The notes under the pieces: model-generated | What the model was told of the DNA's origin: nothing | The model's database searches: none | The model's input: only the letters and a program-made list of their open reading frames with translations | Made by a program: the position numbers and the translations under genes | Assembly (NCBI RefSeq): GCF_025154015.1 | Contig: NZ_JAOAMV010000005.1 | Coordinates: 1 to 64,000, forward strand | Direction of reading: 5' to 3' | Source: Tsuneonella litorea | GTDB taxonomy: Bacteria > Pseudomonadota > Alphaproteobacteria > Sphingomonadales > Sphingomonadaceae | DNA: 64,000 nt | Part shown: positions 8,976 to 17,585 of the stretch, in pieces | How the letters are laid out: each line of letters opens with the position of its first letter | How positions within the stretch are numbered: position 1 is the stretch's first letter

Positions 8976-9640
8976 CACCACATGTTCGTGAGCCTCACGG
9001 GGCGTTACCTTGGGTCGTGTGCGTGTTTCCCATCTTCTTCGCGCGGGACATCGGCAAGGTCCGGGTTGCGGTCCCGAACATCGGCCTCGCTACCGCCGCT
9101 CACCTGGGGTTCTGGGCGAACATTTACGCCCTACCCGCGGACCTGTTACCGTGCGGCGCGGTAGGTGGCGTTATCGGGCGAGGGGGGGTAGGTTCGGGGG
9201 GCAGCAGGCAAAAGTCGCATTCAACCCCATGCACAGACCCAGAAAGCCTGTCGCGCCGCGAACGATCTTGCGGTATCCCCTCCGAAGCGAGGCCACGCGG
9301 CGAGAGCGCCCGGCGGACCGTCACGCGCCGTGCCAGTTGCTGCCAGTGACCGACGAGGTCGTCGCAGGATCACGCCAAGTCCTGGGGATCAGCGCATTGG
9401 GCACGGTCGACCCATCTTGGGCTGACGGCGCGCGGCGGATCGGGCCCCAGGGACGCGGAGCGACCGAACGCCAACCCCGATCCCGGCCGCTGAGGCCGCG
9501 CGTCTGCCCGCGGACAGGCGACCGCCAGCCATCGCGTCGATCGGCCGAGGAGCCGATCAGCCGGCCACCCGCGGCGAATGCCCGGCCGCGTGCCGGCGGC
9601 GCCATCGGTCGCTGGCGCAATCGAACCAACCGGCGCCGAT
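8976..9640. other. intergenic stretch without supported gene
   Basis: Frames here are short, arginine-rich and lack ribosome sites. It separates the envelope operon from the convergent secreted-protein gene at 9641. No hairpin with a T-run was seen. Confidence 0.4.
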
Positions 9641-10873
9641 CTATTCGCAGAGACCCGCGGCGCGCATCGCGATGCCTTTCAGCCCCTTGCACTTCGGCTT
9701 GGCCGCGGGCGCGGCCTCGGCACCGCGTGGCGCGCCTGCCTCCGCGTCGTCGAGACCTGGCATGCCGATCAGCAGCGCGGTGTTCGACCGAAACCGAACC
9801 CGCGCGATCCATTCGGGCCGCCAGGCGGCGTTCGTGTTTGCCGGCCGCGCGGGATAGGCAAAATCGGCCTGGGGCCCGTATGCGAACAACTGGGTCATCA
9901 GCATTTCGCCGCCGGCGGCCGTGACCTCGGCGGGGATCGTGCAACGCGTCTGCGCCGGGGGCATGACCGTCTTCGCCGCCACAAGCCTGGCGACCGCCGC
10001 CGGCGACAGCCACCCGGCGAGCGGCCCGCCGAACTGCTGGCTACCCGCCGAGCTCCACCACACCATGTCGCGATCGTCGCCGCCGCCGTTCTTCGCACCC
10101 ATCGCCCAGGCATAGTATCCGGTCGCCCTGGGCAGCGCGTTCCAGTCGAGCCGCGTGGCACCCGTCGGCGTGCCGGCCGAGCGCGCCACGAGCGGCGGCA
10201 TGAAGTCGTCGGCGAGCGTGAAGCTGATCTCGGGCGCATAAGTGCTGGTGACGCGATGCGGGCCGAGCAGCGAGGCGTTGGCCTTGACCGCCTTGCTGTC
10301 GCGCCCATTGGGCCATTCGCCATAGCTCGCGCTGTTCGAGACGAGGACCTCCCAGTCGTCGGGCAGGTTCATCGCTTGCGCGAACAAGCCGGGCGGCACC
10401 TGGCCGCTGGCGATTTTGGAAAAATCGATCACCACCGGCTGGCCCGCCGGGGCGCGTTCGCCGCAACCCCAGAACAGGAGCAGCCGGCCCCGGGGCACCT
10501 GTCCCTGGGGAAACGAGCCGGGGCTGACCCCGCCGCCCTGGCCTCGTTCGGGGCTGACCAATGGCACCGATACGCCGAGCTGCGCGGCCGGCGGCATGAA
10601 GTGGTCAGCCCTGGGCACGCCGGTTGCCGCGCGGCTCGATCCGAGGCGCAGGGTGAGCGCGTGCACCATCTGCCCGCTGCCGCCGCGCATCATGCGCATC
10701 GCCGCGCCGAGGCCGCCGCCGGCGCCCATTCCCGCGATGCCCGTGGTCGTGCCGGCGTCGACCGCGTAGCGAGCGACGGTGGGGGTGTCCCCCTTGGACA
10801 GGGCTGGCGCGGCGAGCATCGCGGCCGCGGTGGAGCAAACGATCGCTGCGCACGCGAGAAGTCGGTACCTCAT
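9641..10873 (-). CDS. secreted protein of unknown function
   Basis: Exported protein of 410 aa. The signal peptide (MRYRLLACAAIVCSTAAAMLAAPALS in two halves: basic start, hydrophobic core, AxA-like end) is clear. A methionine- and glycine-rich segment follows (residues about 45-70), then a strand-rich body with a cysteine in LLLFWGCGE and a C-terminal Cys-containing tail. The ATG at 10873 has GGGAG eight bases upstream; a longer frame to 11425 looks non-coding. No family recognised. It is convergent with the envelope operon and divergent from the phage-like trio at 11355. Confidence 0.7.
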   Translation of the reverse strand: MRYRLLACAAIVCSTAAAMLAAPALSKGDTPTVARYAVDAGTTTGIAGMGAGGGLGAAMRMMRGGSGQMVHALTLRLGSSRAATGVPRADHFMPPAAQLGVSVPLVSPERGQGGGVSPGSFPQGQVPRGRLLLFWGCGERAPAGQPVVIDFSKIASGQVPPGLFAQAMNLPDDWEVLVSNSASYGEWPNGRDSKAVKANASLLGPHRVTSTYAPEISFTLADDFMPPLVARSAGTPTGATRLDWNALPRATGYYAWAMGAKNGGGDDRDMVWWSSAGSQQFGGPLAGWLSPAAVARLVAAKTVMPPAQTRCTIPAEVTAAGGEMLMTQLFAYGPQADFAYPARPANTNAAWRPEWIARVRFRSNTALLIGMPGLDDAEAGAPRGAEAAPAAKPKCKGLKGIAMRAAGLCE

Positions 10874-11354
10874 GGGATGACTCCCGGACTGGGCGACCGC
10901 TTCGATCATAGCGGCAGATCTCGCCCGCGCGAAGGGGGGACCGAAGCGATTCGTGAGCCGGCCGGATCCGCGTCGCGCCCACGTTCGCGTCGGCGTGATG
11001 ACCGCGAGGCCGCCCACGGTCGCGACGAACGGTCGGTGGCCTGCATTCGACGATTGCTCGCGCGGCGCCCGGTCGCGGACGTCTTCGCGTGCCGGCCTCT
11101 GCGGCCGTTGCCGATGTTGGCAACGCTCGGCAGGGGCGGGCACGGAGCCGCAGGGCGCAGCGTCCGCGGGCATTATCGCGGATGGGGAGGGGCGGAGTTC
11201 GCGTGCCAGCGGCACGAAAATTGAACCCGGGTGCAATCGGACCGCGCCCGGCCGGCATATCGGAGGCCCCGTGGAAATCAGGGGGTTCGCACGCGCGGTG
11301 GTCCAACGGTAGAATCGCGCCGTGGAGGAAAAGCGAAGAAGAAGGAAATTACCA
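10874..11354. other. intergenic region with tRNA-like scrap
   Basis: This 480-base region separates divergent genes. At 11292-11324 the bases GTGGTCCAACGGTAGAAT resemble the D-arm part of a bacterial tRNA (compare the usual tRNA-Gly D-arm), but no anticodon arm, T-arm or CCA follows. It could be a chance match or a scrap of an integration site next to the mobile zone. Confidence 0.25.
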
Positions 11355-11978
11355 ATGAAACACCTTACAGAAACCACTGACAACCCGCCGGCAGAACACC
11401 GCGGCCGCCCGTTGCGCAGTTTCAAGGACGACCCGCTGCGCGGCGCCGCGGCGGTCGGATCGCGTTCGCCAGCCTTCGGGATGACGATGCTGCGGCAGGC
11501 ACATGCTGCCCTGGCCCAAGTGCCGGGGACGTCCGCGGATCAGAGGTGGGCCCAGTTCGATGCGCTGTTCGATTTTCTCGAGAGCGTCGCACCGCGCGAC
11601 GAGCGCGAGGGCATGCTCGCGGTCCAGATGTTCGCCACCCACAACGCGGTGATGGATTGCTACCGGCGGGCCGCGACGCCAGGGCAAACCTGCGACATGC
11701 TCGATCTCCACTACAAGTACGCCGTGAAGCTGGGGACGTTATCGCTGCAGCAGCACGCCGCGCTCGACAGGCACCGCGGCGGAGGCCAGCAGAAGATCAC
11801 CGTCGAGCACGTGACGGTCGAGGCCGGCGGACAGGCGATCGTCGGCGATGTCAGCCTGGCAAAGGGCAACGGTGGTCCCGGCGGCGATGGTCAACGCGGC
11901 GACGCGGGCGCGGGCGCGTCGGAGCGCTCGCCGGCCCAGCAGGTCCGGGTGCGCCAGCGGACCCGAAACCGCCGATGA
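11355..11978 (+). CDS. accessory-element protein with KITVEHV motif
   Basis: Protein of 207 aa: disordered start (residues 1-45), a helical central part with FDALFDFLESVAP and FATHNAVMDCYRRA, then QQKITVEHVTVEAGGQAIVGDV and a low-complexity Gly/Arg tail. Proteins with this short strand motif recur in alphaproteobacterial accessory and prophage-like regions next to genes for HGGAxGSGAP proteins, as here. The ATG has an AAGGAAA ribosome site. Its stop overlaps the next ATG (ATGA). Function unknown. Confidence 0.65.
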   Translation: MKHLTETTDNPPAEHRGRPLRSFKDDPLRGAAAVGSRSPAFGMTMLRQAHAALAQVPGTSADQRWAQFDALFDFLESVAPRDEREGMLAVQMFATHNAVMDCYRRAATPGQTCDMLDLHYKYAVKLGTLSLQQHAALDRHRGGGQQKITVEHVTVEAGGQAIVGDVSLAKGNGGPGGDGQRGDAGAGASERSPAQQVRVRQRTRNRR

Positions 11979-12307
11979 TCACCGCGAACCTGGCGCGCTT
12001 CGCGGCATCATACTCGCACGCCAAGGCCGGGCTCGGTGACGCGCTCGGCCTCAGCGATGACCTGCTCCACGTCCACACGGGACTCGCGCTTTTCGTGGCC
12101 GCCGCACTGCTCACGCGCCGCCGGATGCGTTCGTGGTGGCCGCTCGGCGTCGTGGCGGTGTTCGCCGTGGCCAACGAGATCGTCGACTCGTTCGGGCCCG
12201 ATCCCGCCGACGGGTTCTCGGCGCTCGACCTCGCCAACACCCTCGTCTGGCCGGCAGTGCTGTTCCTGCTCGCGCGGCGCGGCAAAGCGGGTTCCGCCAA
12301 GGTATGA
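11975..12307 (+). CDS. VanZ-like small membrane protein
   Basis: Membrane protein of 110 aa with three hydrophobic segments (about 33-48, 53-70 and 85-103). The pattern DDLLHVHTGLALF, an E in VANEIVDSF, and ALDLANTLVW resembles a short VanZ-like domain (DxxxH, E, DxxANTxG). VanZ itself gives low teicoplanin resistance, but most relatives have unknown roles. Start and stop both overlap the neighbouring genes by four bases (ATGA), so the three genes are translationally coupled. Confidence 0.6.
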   Translation: MITANLARFAASYSHAKAGLGDALGLSDDLLHVHTGLALFVAAALLTRRRMRSWWPLGVVAVFAVANEIVDSFGPDPADGFSALDLANTLVWPAVLFLLARRGKAGSAKV

Positions 12308-12606
12308 CACGCGCGCTGGATGACGACGAACGGGCGATCGACCCGCAACCCGACACCGGGCCGATGATGGCTGCGCCGCGGTGCGGGGCGCGAACCCGGA
12401 ACGGTACGTCGTGCCGCGCCCCCGCGGTCGCGGGAAAGCGGCGCTGCCGGATGCACGGGGGCGCGATCGGATCGGGCGCGCCGAGGGGCAACCAGAACGC
12501 GCTCAGGAGCGGTCGCTACACCCGCGAGGCGATCGCGGCGCGCCGCGAGATGAACCGGCTGCTCCGCGAGGCGTACGCGACCCTGCGCGCGATCTCGGAA
12601 TTTTAG
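12304..12606 (+). CDS. HGGAxGSGAP-motif accessory protein
   Basis: Protein of 100 aa with a Cys/His-rich patch (CGARTRNGTSCRAP, CRMHGG) followed by GSGAPRGNQNALRSGRYT and a helical tail. This signature is common in small proteins of prophages and mobile regions; the Cys/His set (C27, C37, C48, H51 by my count) could bind zinc. It ends the ATGA-coupled trio and overlaps by four bases the end of the convergent HTH gene at 12603. Function unknown. Confidence 0.7.
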   Translation: MTRALDDDERAIDPQPDTGPMMAAPRCGARTRNGTSCRAPAVAGKRRCRMHGGAIGSGAPRGNQNALRSGRYTREAIAARREMNRLLREAYATLRAISEF

Positions 12607-12839
12607 GGGCGCCGCAGGCGGACGCCGGGCGAGGCGAGCGGGTCGCCGATGAACTCGATCCCGGCGGCCTCGAGCGCAGCCTGGACCTTGGCGAGCGTGC
12701 CTCCCCGGGACGGGGGAATACCCTGGGCGGTTTCAAATCGCTGGATCGTCCGCAAGGGCAGGCCCGCCCGGACCCCCAGCTCGGCCGCCGATATCCCGAT
12801 CAAGGCGCGTGACGCGCGGATTTGCGCCGCGCTGATCAA
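12603..12839 (-). CDS. Xre-like helix-turn-helix regulator, copy 1
   Basis: Small 78-aa DNA-binding protein made of a single Xre-type HTH: AAQIRASRALIGISAAELG (helices 1-2), LPLRTIQRFETAQG (recognition helix region), then the signature KVQAALEAAGIEFIGDP. It starts with TTG at 12839. Proteins of this type usually act as autoregulators. The gene is divergent from the tyrosine recombinase, whose first in-frame codons it overlaps, so it may control recombinase expression. A paralogue lies at 60075-60320. Confidence 0.8.
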   Translation of the reverse strand: MISAAQIRASRALIGISAAELGVRAGLPLRTIQRFETAQGIPPSRGGTLAKVQAALEAAGIEFIGDPLASPGVRLRRP

Positions 12840-12878
12840 GACTTGTCTAATGTCGTATTTTGCGTCATACAGATCGCC

Positions 12879-13850
12879 GTGTTTGGTCCTTCAGCAAGCC
12901 GGTGTCACCTCGACGCGATACTCGCTCGCTGTGACGGAGCATATTCTCCGACCACGCTGCGTGGCTACCGAAATGATCTCCTCGTGTTCATGAGGTGGTG
13001 CGCTCGGAGTGGCCGAAATTGGCTGCCCGCCTCGCCGGCGGCGGTCGCCCGCTTCATCGACGAGGAAGCGCGTTCGATATCGATCGCCACCATCAGGCGG
13101 CGGGTGTGCGCGATCCAGTTCGCGCACCGGATCTCGGACCTGCCCTCGCCGGTCCGCCACAGCGACGTATACCTTGCGCTGCGGCGGGCAACGCGCGCGA
13201 AGCGGCGTCGCCCGCGGCAGGCGCTCGGTCTTACCGCCGGGATGCTCGAGAGGATCGCGGCAGCCTGTCCCGACACGCTGTCGGGTGCGCGTGACGCAGC
13301 GCTGTTCAGCGTGGGATACGACACGCTGTGCCGCAGTGCCGAACTGGCCGCCATGCGTGTCGAGCATGTCTCTGCGGACCTCGGCAGTCTCGTGGTGCCG
13401 CGTTCGAAGTCCGATCCGTTCGGTGACGGGCGGGTGGCATACCTCTCGGCGGCGAGTGCTGCCCGCTTGCGGCGATGGCTCGACCTCGCGGGGATAGCGT
13501 GGGGCCCCCTGTTTCGCGGTCTCCACACCGGCGCGGTCTCGCCCACGGCGCTCGACACCTCTTCGATCCGCCGCCGGATCAAGGTCGTCGCACGGCGCGC
13601 AGGCCTGTCCGCCGAGCAGGTCCGTCATCTCTCGGGACACTCGATGCGGGTGGGGGCGGCGCAAGACATGCTGGTCGCTGGCGTCGACACGCTTGGCATC
13701 ATGCAGGCGGGCGGTTGGCGCAGCCACGCGGTGCTCGCGCGATACGTCGAGAACGCCGTCGTGAGCGCGATGCATCACCGGCGCTGGTCAAGACTGCAAT
13801 CGCAACGGGAGTGTTCGGGTTGCCACCGTCCAGGAATGGCCTGCGTGTAA
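12879..13850 (+). CDS. tyrosine recombinase/integrase
   Basis: Site-specific tyrosine recombinase of 323 aa. The N-terminal SAM-like core-binding domain contains YSPTTLRGYRNDLLVFMRWC. The catalytic domain shows Arg152 (LCRSAEL), Lys177 (RSKSDP), His254 and Arg257 (SGHSMRVG), Trp280 (GGWRSH) and nucleophile Tyr289. The full set is present, so it should be active. The frame is open from 12822; the GTG at 12879 is preferred because it avoids most overlap with the divergent HTH gene, but the start is unsure. Its place between the phage-like trio and a decayed ugd marks the mobile zone. No attachment-site repeat was found by eye. Confidence 0.85.
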   Translation: MFGPSASRCHLDAILARCDGAYSPTTLRGYRNDLLVFMRWCARSGRNWLPASPAAVARFIDEEARSISIATIRRRVCAIQFAHRISDLPSPVRHSDVYLALRRATRAKRRRPRQALGLTAGMLERIAAACPDTLSGARDAALFSVGYDTLCRSAELAAMRVEHVSADLGSLVVPRSKSDPFGDGRVAYLSAASAARLRRWLDLAGIAWGPLFRGLHTGAVSPTALDTSSIRRRIKVVARRAGLSAEQVRHLSGHSMRVGAAQDMLVAGVDTLGIMQAGGWRSHAVLARYVENAVVSAMHHRRWSRLQSQRECSGCHRPGMACV

Positions 13851-13954
13851 GGAAGGCGACCGGTAAGCCATTGACAACGTGGGCGTCGCAATCGTTGCAC
13901 GCGTCCCCGGTCGCACAAGGATGACCGGCGGTTCAACGTCAGCCGAGGGCTCAG

Positions 13955-14218
13955 ATGAATATTGCGATGGCAAGCTCAGGCTATGTCGGGCTGGTTTCTG
14001 GTGCGTGCTTCGCCGACTTCGGTCACGAAGTCGTATGCATCGACAAGGACCAGTCGAAGATCGACCGGCTGCGCGGTGGCGTGATGCCGATCTACGAGCC
14101 TGGCCTCGCGCGGGGCGGTACGCGGACGTTCATTGCGTCGGGGTGGGGTGCGGCGCGATCCAGGGCAGGCACGCTCGGGACCTTGCGACCGCGTGCCGGG
14201 CGCTTGCTTGGCTTGTGA
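13955..14218 (+). pseudogene. ugd: decayed 5' fragment of UDP-glucose 6-dehydrogenase gene
   Basis: Residues 1-50 match the NAD-binding start of UDP-glucose/nucleotide-sugar dehydrogenases: [30 protein letters not shown], then IYEPGL. The similarity ends at once after EPGL (about 14106). In the +1 frame a stretch reading [10 protein letters not shown] and GRHARDL (about 14118-14185) may be the next part of the same gene after a deletion. A normal enzyme has about 430-450 residues, so this is a remnant. Even the kept part has changed: the usual GxGYVGL reads SSGYVGL. It directly follows the recombinase gene. Confidence 0.75.
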
Positions 14219-14391
14219 ATTCGCGGCGCGGGGTCTACGATCGGAACCCGGCTCGTTGCATGGCGTGCAATCGGCTCCGCAATTGCGACATGCACGTGAA
14301 CCGGGTGTTCGATCGCCCGAACGCAGGGCCACCAATGCGCGCTCAGGATCGGTGCTCGAATGGGGCCGGGAGCCGGCAACGGAGGACGCCA

Positions 14392-14811
14392 ATGAGCAAG
14401 TGGACCGTTTTCTCGCTCGTAGGAGTGGGGTTGTCGTTCACCATCCTGCCGGGCGGTTTGCGCGCGCAGGACGCGGCGGAGACGGCGATCATCCTCGGAG
14501 GGACGGGTGCCGCGCAGGGCCGTGCACAGAAATCGCTGGGTTCGGCAATTTCGCGGAGCATGGGGAACGCGGCAAACGTATTGGCGACGCAGCGCCGTGC
14601 CCGGCAGGGTGCGCCGCACCGGGCGAGCCCGCGGCCGCGCCGGCACGCGGGTGCGAACTTCGCGATCGCGCTGCCGGGCGACGTCGATCCGCTCGCCGAG
14701 ACCGACGCACCTCGGTACGATCTTGCCAACGGCGCCTCGATACGAGTGAGTGGGGGGTTGCGCCGCCCGCTCGCGCGCGCCGAGACCGAGTCGCCGCCGG
14801 ACCCTCGGTAG
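14392..14811 (+). CDS. small exported protein, unknown
   Basis: Protein of 139 aa with a signal peptide (MSKWTVFSLVGVGLSFTILP, then GGLRAQDAAE) and a mature part rich in Ala, Arg and Gly that ends in a disordered tail. A GGAGG ribosome site lies 7 bases before the ATG. The mature region includes GGTGAAQGRAQKSLGSAISRSMGNA, seen here as two short glycine-serine segments. No family recognised. The signal peptide and start site support it; arginine-rich composition lowers confidence. Confidence 0.55.
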   Translation: MSKWTVFSLVGVGLSFTILPGGLRAQDAAETAIILGGTGAAQGRAQKSLGSAISRSMGNAANVLATQRRARQGAPHRASPRPRRHAGANFAIALPGDVDPLAETDAPRYDLANGASIRVSGGLRRPLARAETESPPDPR

Positions 14812-14914
14812 CCGCCGGGAATACCGGGCGTCGTTCGTTGCACGAAACGGCCATGGCACGCTCCGCAAATCGGGCGACGGCGCTCCGCGGCTTTCGGAGG
14901 TATATCGATATCGA

Positions 14915-15736
14915 ATGACAGATGAGCCCCTGCCCGAACACTGCTTCGTTCTGAGGGCCGAGGACATTCCCGCGCTCAACCACCTGAAGAGGGGATATCC
15001 GCGGCCGGTTTCCCTCGCGTGGATCAATCGCGGTACGGACCAAGACCTTCGCCCGACGACCGTCGAGATGCTGCTACGGACACTTTTTACAGGGTCTCAT
15101 TCACCGAGCGTCTCGAGGTTGCACCAGACGTCGGGGTTGCGCGTGGTGTTCGAGAATTCCGAGGATCGCGCGCGATTCTCCGAGCTTTATGAAGACGCGC
15201 TGCGCGCGTTTCGGCAGAGGCAACGAAGCGAACTCACGGCGGTGTTCGACGGTCCGATTCCCGCTGAGGAGGCCTACAGGGAGCTGATGGAGGTGGGGGT
15301 GCGACAGGACGCGATCTCGCTCTTGTGGCGCGCCGGTCAATTCCTGGAATCGAACCATGGTCATCCTCCCGGGCATTCGCGGCTCAGCGTTGCAACCGCG
15401 AGCACGGCGGCGGGGCTGGCCGGGGCGATCTTCGGAATCGTGTTGTTGGCCGTTCCCGGGCTCGGCCTGGTGGCAGCGAGTGGTGCCATCGCTGCAAACG
15501 CGCTCGGCACCATGGGAGCGGTCGGCGGAGCGTTGGGGGCATCGGGCGGTGGGATCGCGCGGATGCTGACCGACCTCGATGTTGACGATCGCGAAATCCC
15601 CTATTTCGCGATGCGGATTGCGCACGGGAAGATCTTCCTGTCGGTTGACCCGGTGGAATGTGAGTGTTCGCTCGAACTGGTACGGGCCACCCTCGTTCGG
15701 CACGGCGGGCAGTTCGCGATTGCGGCGAGCGGATGA
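14915..15736 (+). CDS. protein with glycine-rich membrane hairpin
   Basis: Protein of 273 aa. Residues about 5-130 are soluble, mixed helix/strand. Residues about 160-205 form two glycine-rich hydrophobic spans (GLAGAIFGIVLLAVPGLGLV, then SGAIAANALGTMGAVGGALG). The C-terminal part (EIPYFAMRIAHGKIFLSV, then a helix ending LVRHGGQF) resembles the end of DUF1269/general-stress-17M-like membrane proteins. The ATG at 14915 is chosen because upstream codons overlap the preceding gene and are arginine-rich; its ribosome site (CGGAGG) is rather far at 14 bases. Function unknown. Confidence 0.6.
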   Translation: MTDEPLPEHCFVLRAEDIPALNHLKRGYPRPVSLAWINRGTDQDLRPTTVEMLLRTLFTGSHSPSVSRLHQTSGLRVVFENSEDRARFSELYEDALRAFRQRQRSELTAVFDGPIPAEEAYRELMEVGVRQDAISLLWRAGQFLESNHGHPPGHSRLSVATASTAAGLAGAIFGIVLLAVPGLGLVAASGAIAANALGTMGAVGGALGASGGGIARMLTDLDVDDREIPYFAMRIAHGKIFLSVDPVECECSLELVRATLVRHGGQFAIAASG

Positions 15737-15905
15737 CATGCCCGTATCGTGTTTCCTGGCGAGACAACCCCGGCAAATGATCTTGAGCCGGCATGACGGA
15801 ACCGCCCAACCGACCGACATGAGGGCTTGACGCGAGCGAGGCGGTCCCGAACGCTGTCATTTTCGCGGTGCACAGGGGCCGTCGAATTCCTTTGGGGGCA
15901 AAAGT

Positions 15906-17498
15906 ATGGACGACGATGCGATCGGCCGGGTGGCGGGAACCGATGGAACGAAGGCGGTCTGTTTCGTCGAAATTGATCGCCTGAGCCGCCGACGCTCGGC
16001 GGAGGCCACGCAATCCGGCAACGCGTCGATCGGTGCGTTCGTCCGCGTCTCGGTAGCCGGCGCCAGCGTGTTCTGCGTGCTCGTCGAACTGGCGCGCGAT
16101 CCCGACAACGAAGGCCGCACCATCGCCGAACTCGAATATGTGGGAGAAGGCATTCATGATCGCGAGGGGCGGCTGACCCGCTTCCGGCGCGGCGTAACGT
16201 CCTTCCCCCAGCCAGGCGATCCCCTTCACTTCGCGACGGAAGGCGAACTGGCGATCATGTTTGCGCCGCCTGACGCTCCGCATATCCAGATCGGCACCGT
16301 CTACCCCACGCGGCAAGTGCGTGCGCCGGTGCTGTTCGACATGCTGATGGGCCGCCATTTCGCGGTGGTCGGATCGAGCGGCGCCGGCAAGTCGACCACG
16401 GTCACCCTCATGCTCGACCGGATCGTGTCGCAGGCGAACCACGGCCACGTCGTCATCTTCGATCCGCACGGAGAGTACGCCCACGCGTTCGGCGATGCCG
16501 CGCAGGTGTGGGACGTGTCTAACCTGCAACTGCCGTACTGGGCGCTCAACCTCGACGAACACTGCGACGCTTTCATCGCCAACACGGGGGAGGAGCGCAC
16601 GGTCGATGCCAACATCATGGCCAAGGTCCTGCTGCGCGCGCGCCAGCGCAACATCCACGCCGAGATGCCGGGGCGGATCACCGCCGATACGCCGGTCTCC
16701 TACCAGTTCAAGGACCTGACCGATGCGCTCGAAGAAGAGGCGGGGCGGCTGGAAAAGCTCGCCGATGCGCATCGCTACACCCACTTGCGGCTGACAATCG
16801 AGCAGTTCTTTCACGATCGCCGGTTCAATTTCATCTTCAACGCCGATCTCGCCAGCGCTTCGCTGCAGGAACTGCTGGGCCAGATCCTGCGCATTCCCAA
16901 CAATGGCAAGCCGATCTCGATCGTCGACCTGGCGGGCGTCCCGACCGAGATCGTCAACGTGGTGGTGGCGACGCTCGCCCGGCTGATCCTCGATTACGCA
17001 ATCTGGGCCCCGCGCGAGAGCCGCGCGCCGATCCTGCTGGTCTGCGAGGAGGCGCACCGGTACCTGCCCCGCAAGAAGAGCGAGGCAACCCGCTCGGTCG
17101 AAAAGCAGCTTGAGCGGATCGCACGCGAGGGGCGCAAGTACGGAGTATGCCTCGGCATGGTGAGCCAGCGTCCGTCCGAACTGTCTGAAACCGCGCTGTC
17201 GCAGTGCGGCACCATCATGTCGCTGCGATTGAACAACCAGTCGGATCAGGCAGACCTCGTCGCCGCGTTGACCGAAGGCGCGCGCAGCATCGCGGGCACC
17301 GTCGGCGCGCTGCGCAACCGCGAATGCATCGTCAGCGGCGAAGGCGTGCCGATCCCCATGCGCGTGCTGATCGACGAACTGGAAGCGCACAAGCGCCCGG
17401 CCTCCGACGACGCCGTATTTTCCGAAAGCTGGTCGCATGACCACGCCGATGCAGCACTGCTGAAGGAAACGGTGCGCCGCTGGCGAACAGAGCGCTAG
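15906..17498 (+). CDS. HerA-like hexameric ATPase (DUF87)
   Basis: Protein of 530 aa in the HerA/FtsK-like superfamily. An N-terminal HAS-barrel-like domain (about 1-100) leads to Walker A GSSGAGKST (about residues 156-164), a following FDPHGEYAHAF that is typical of HerA, Walker B ILLVCEEAH (about 376-384) and a late Arg/Gln-rich part (ARQRNIHAE; GMVSQRPSE sensor). HerA-type ATPases form DNA-translocating rings, usually with the nuclease NurA or, in defence systems, with other effectors. No nuclease gene is adjacent here. The ATG follows GGGGGC at a good distance. It appears monocistronic. Confidence 0.88.
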   Translation: MDDDAIGRVAGTDGTKAVCFVEIDRLSRRRSAEATQSGNASIGAFVRVSVAGASVFCVLVELARDPDNEGRTIAELEYVGEGIHDREGRLTRFRRGVTSFPQPGDPLHFATEGELAIMFAPPDAPHIQIGTVYPTRQVRAPVLFDMLMGRHFAVVGSSGAGKSTTVTLMLDRIVSQANHGHVVIFDPHGEYAHAFGDAAQVWDVSNLQLPYWALNLDEHCDAFIANTGEERTVDANIMAKVLLRARQRNIHAEMPGRITADTPVSYQFKDLTDALEEEAGRLEKLADAHRYTHLRLTIEQFFHDRRFNFIFNADLASASLQELLGQILRIPNNGKPISIVDLAGVPTEIVNVVVATLARLILDYAIWAPRESRAPILLVCEEAHRYLPRKKSEATRSVEKQLERIAREGRKYGVCLGMVSQRPSELSETALSQCGTIMSLRLNNQSDQADLVAALTEGARSIAGTVGALRNRECIVSGEGVPIPMRVLIDELEAHKRPASDDAVFSESWSHDHADAALLKETVRRWRTER

Positions 17499-17585
17499 GA
17501 AAGCCGCCCTTCCGAAACGGGTCACAAATCGCGTGACAATCCGCGCCGTTCGCAGATCAGTGTGGTAAACGAATACTCGCCCCGT

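Noticed and set aside
11321-12600. Additional long frames over the accessory trio on both strands
   Set aside because: They are GC-driven shadows of the three coupled genes, Arg/Pro-rich, without ribosome sites.
15384-17525. Minus-strand frame of 713 codons
   Set aside because: Runs antisense to the HerA-like ATPase; no motif, no start site, and the + frame has clear Walker motifs.
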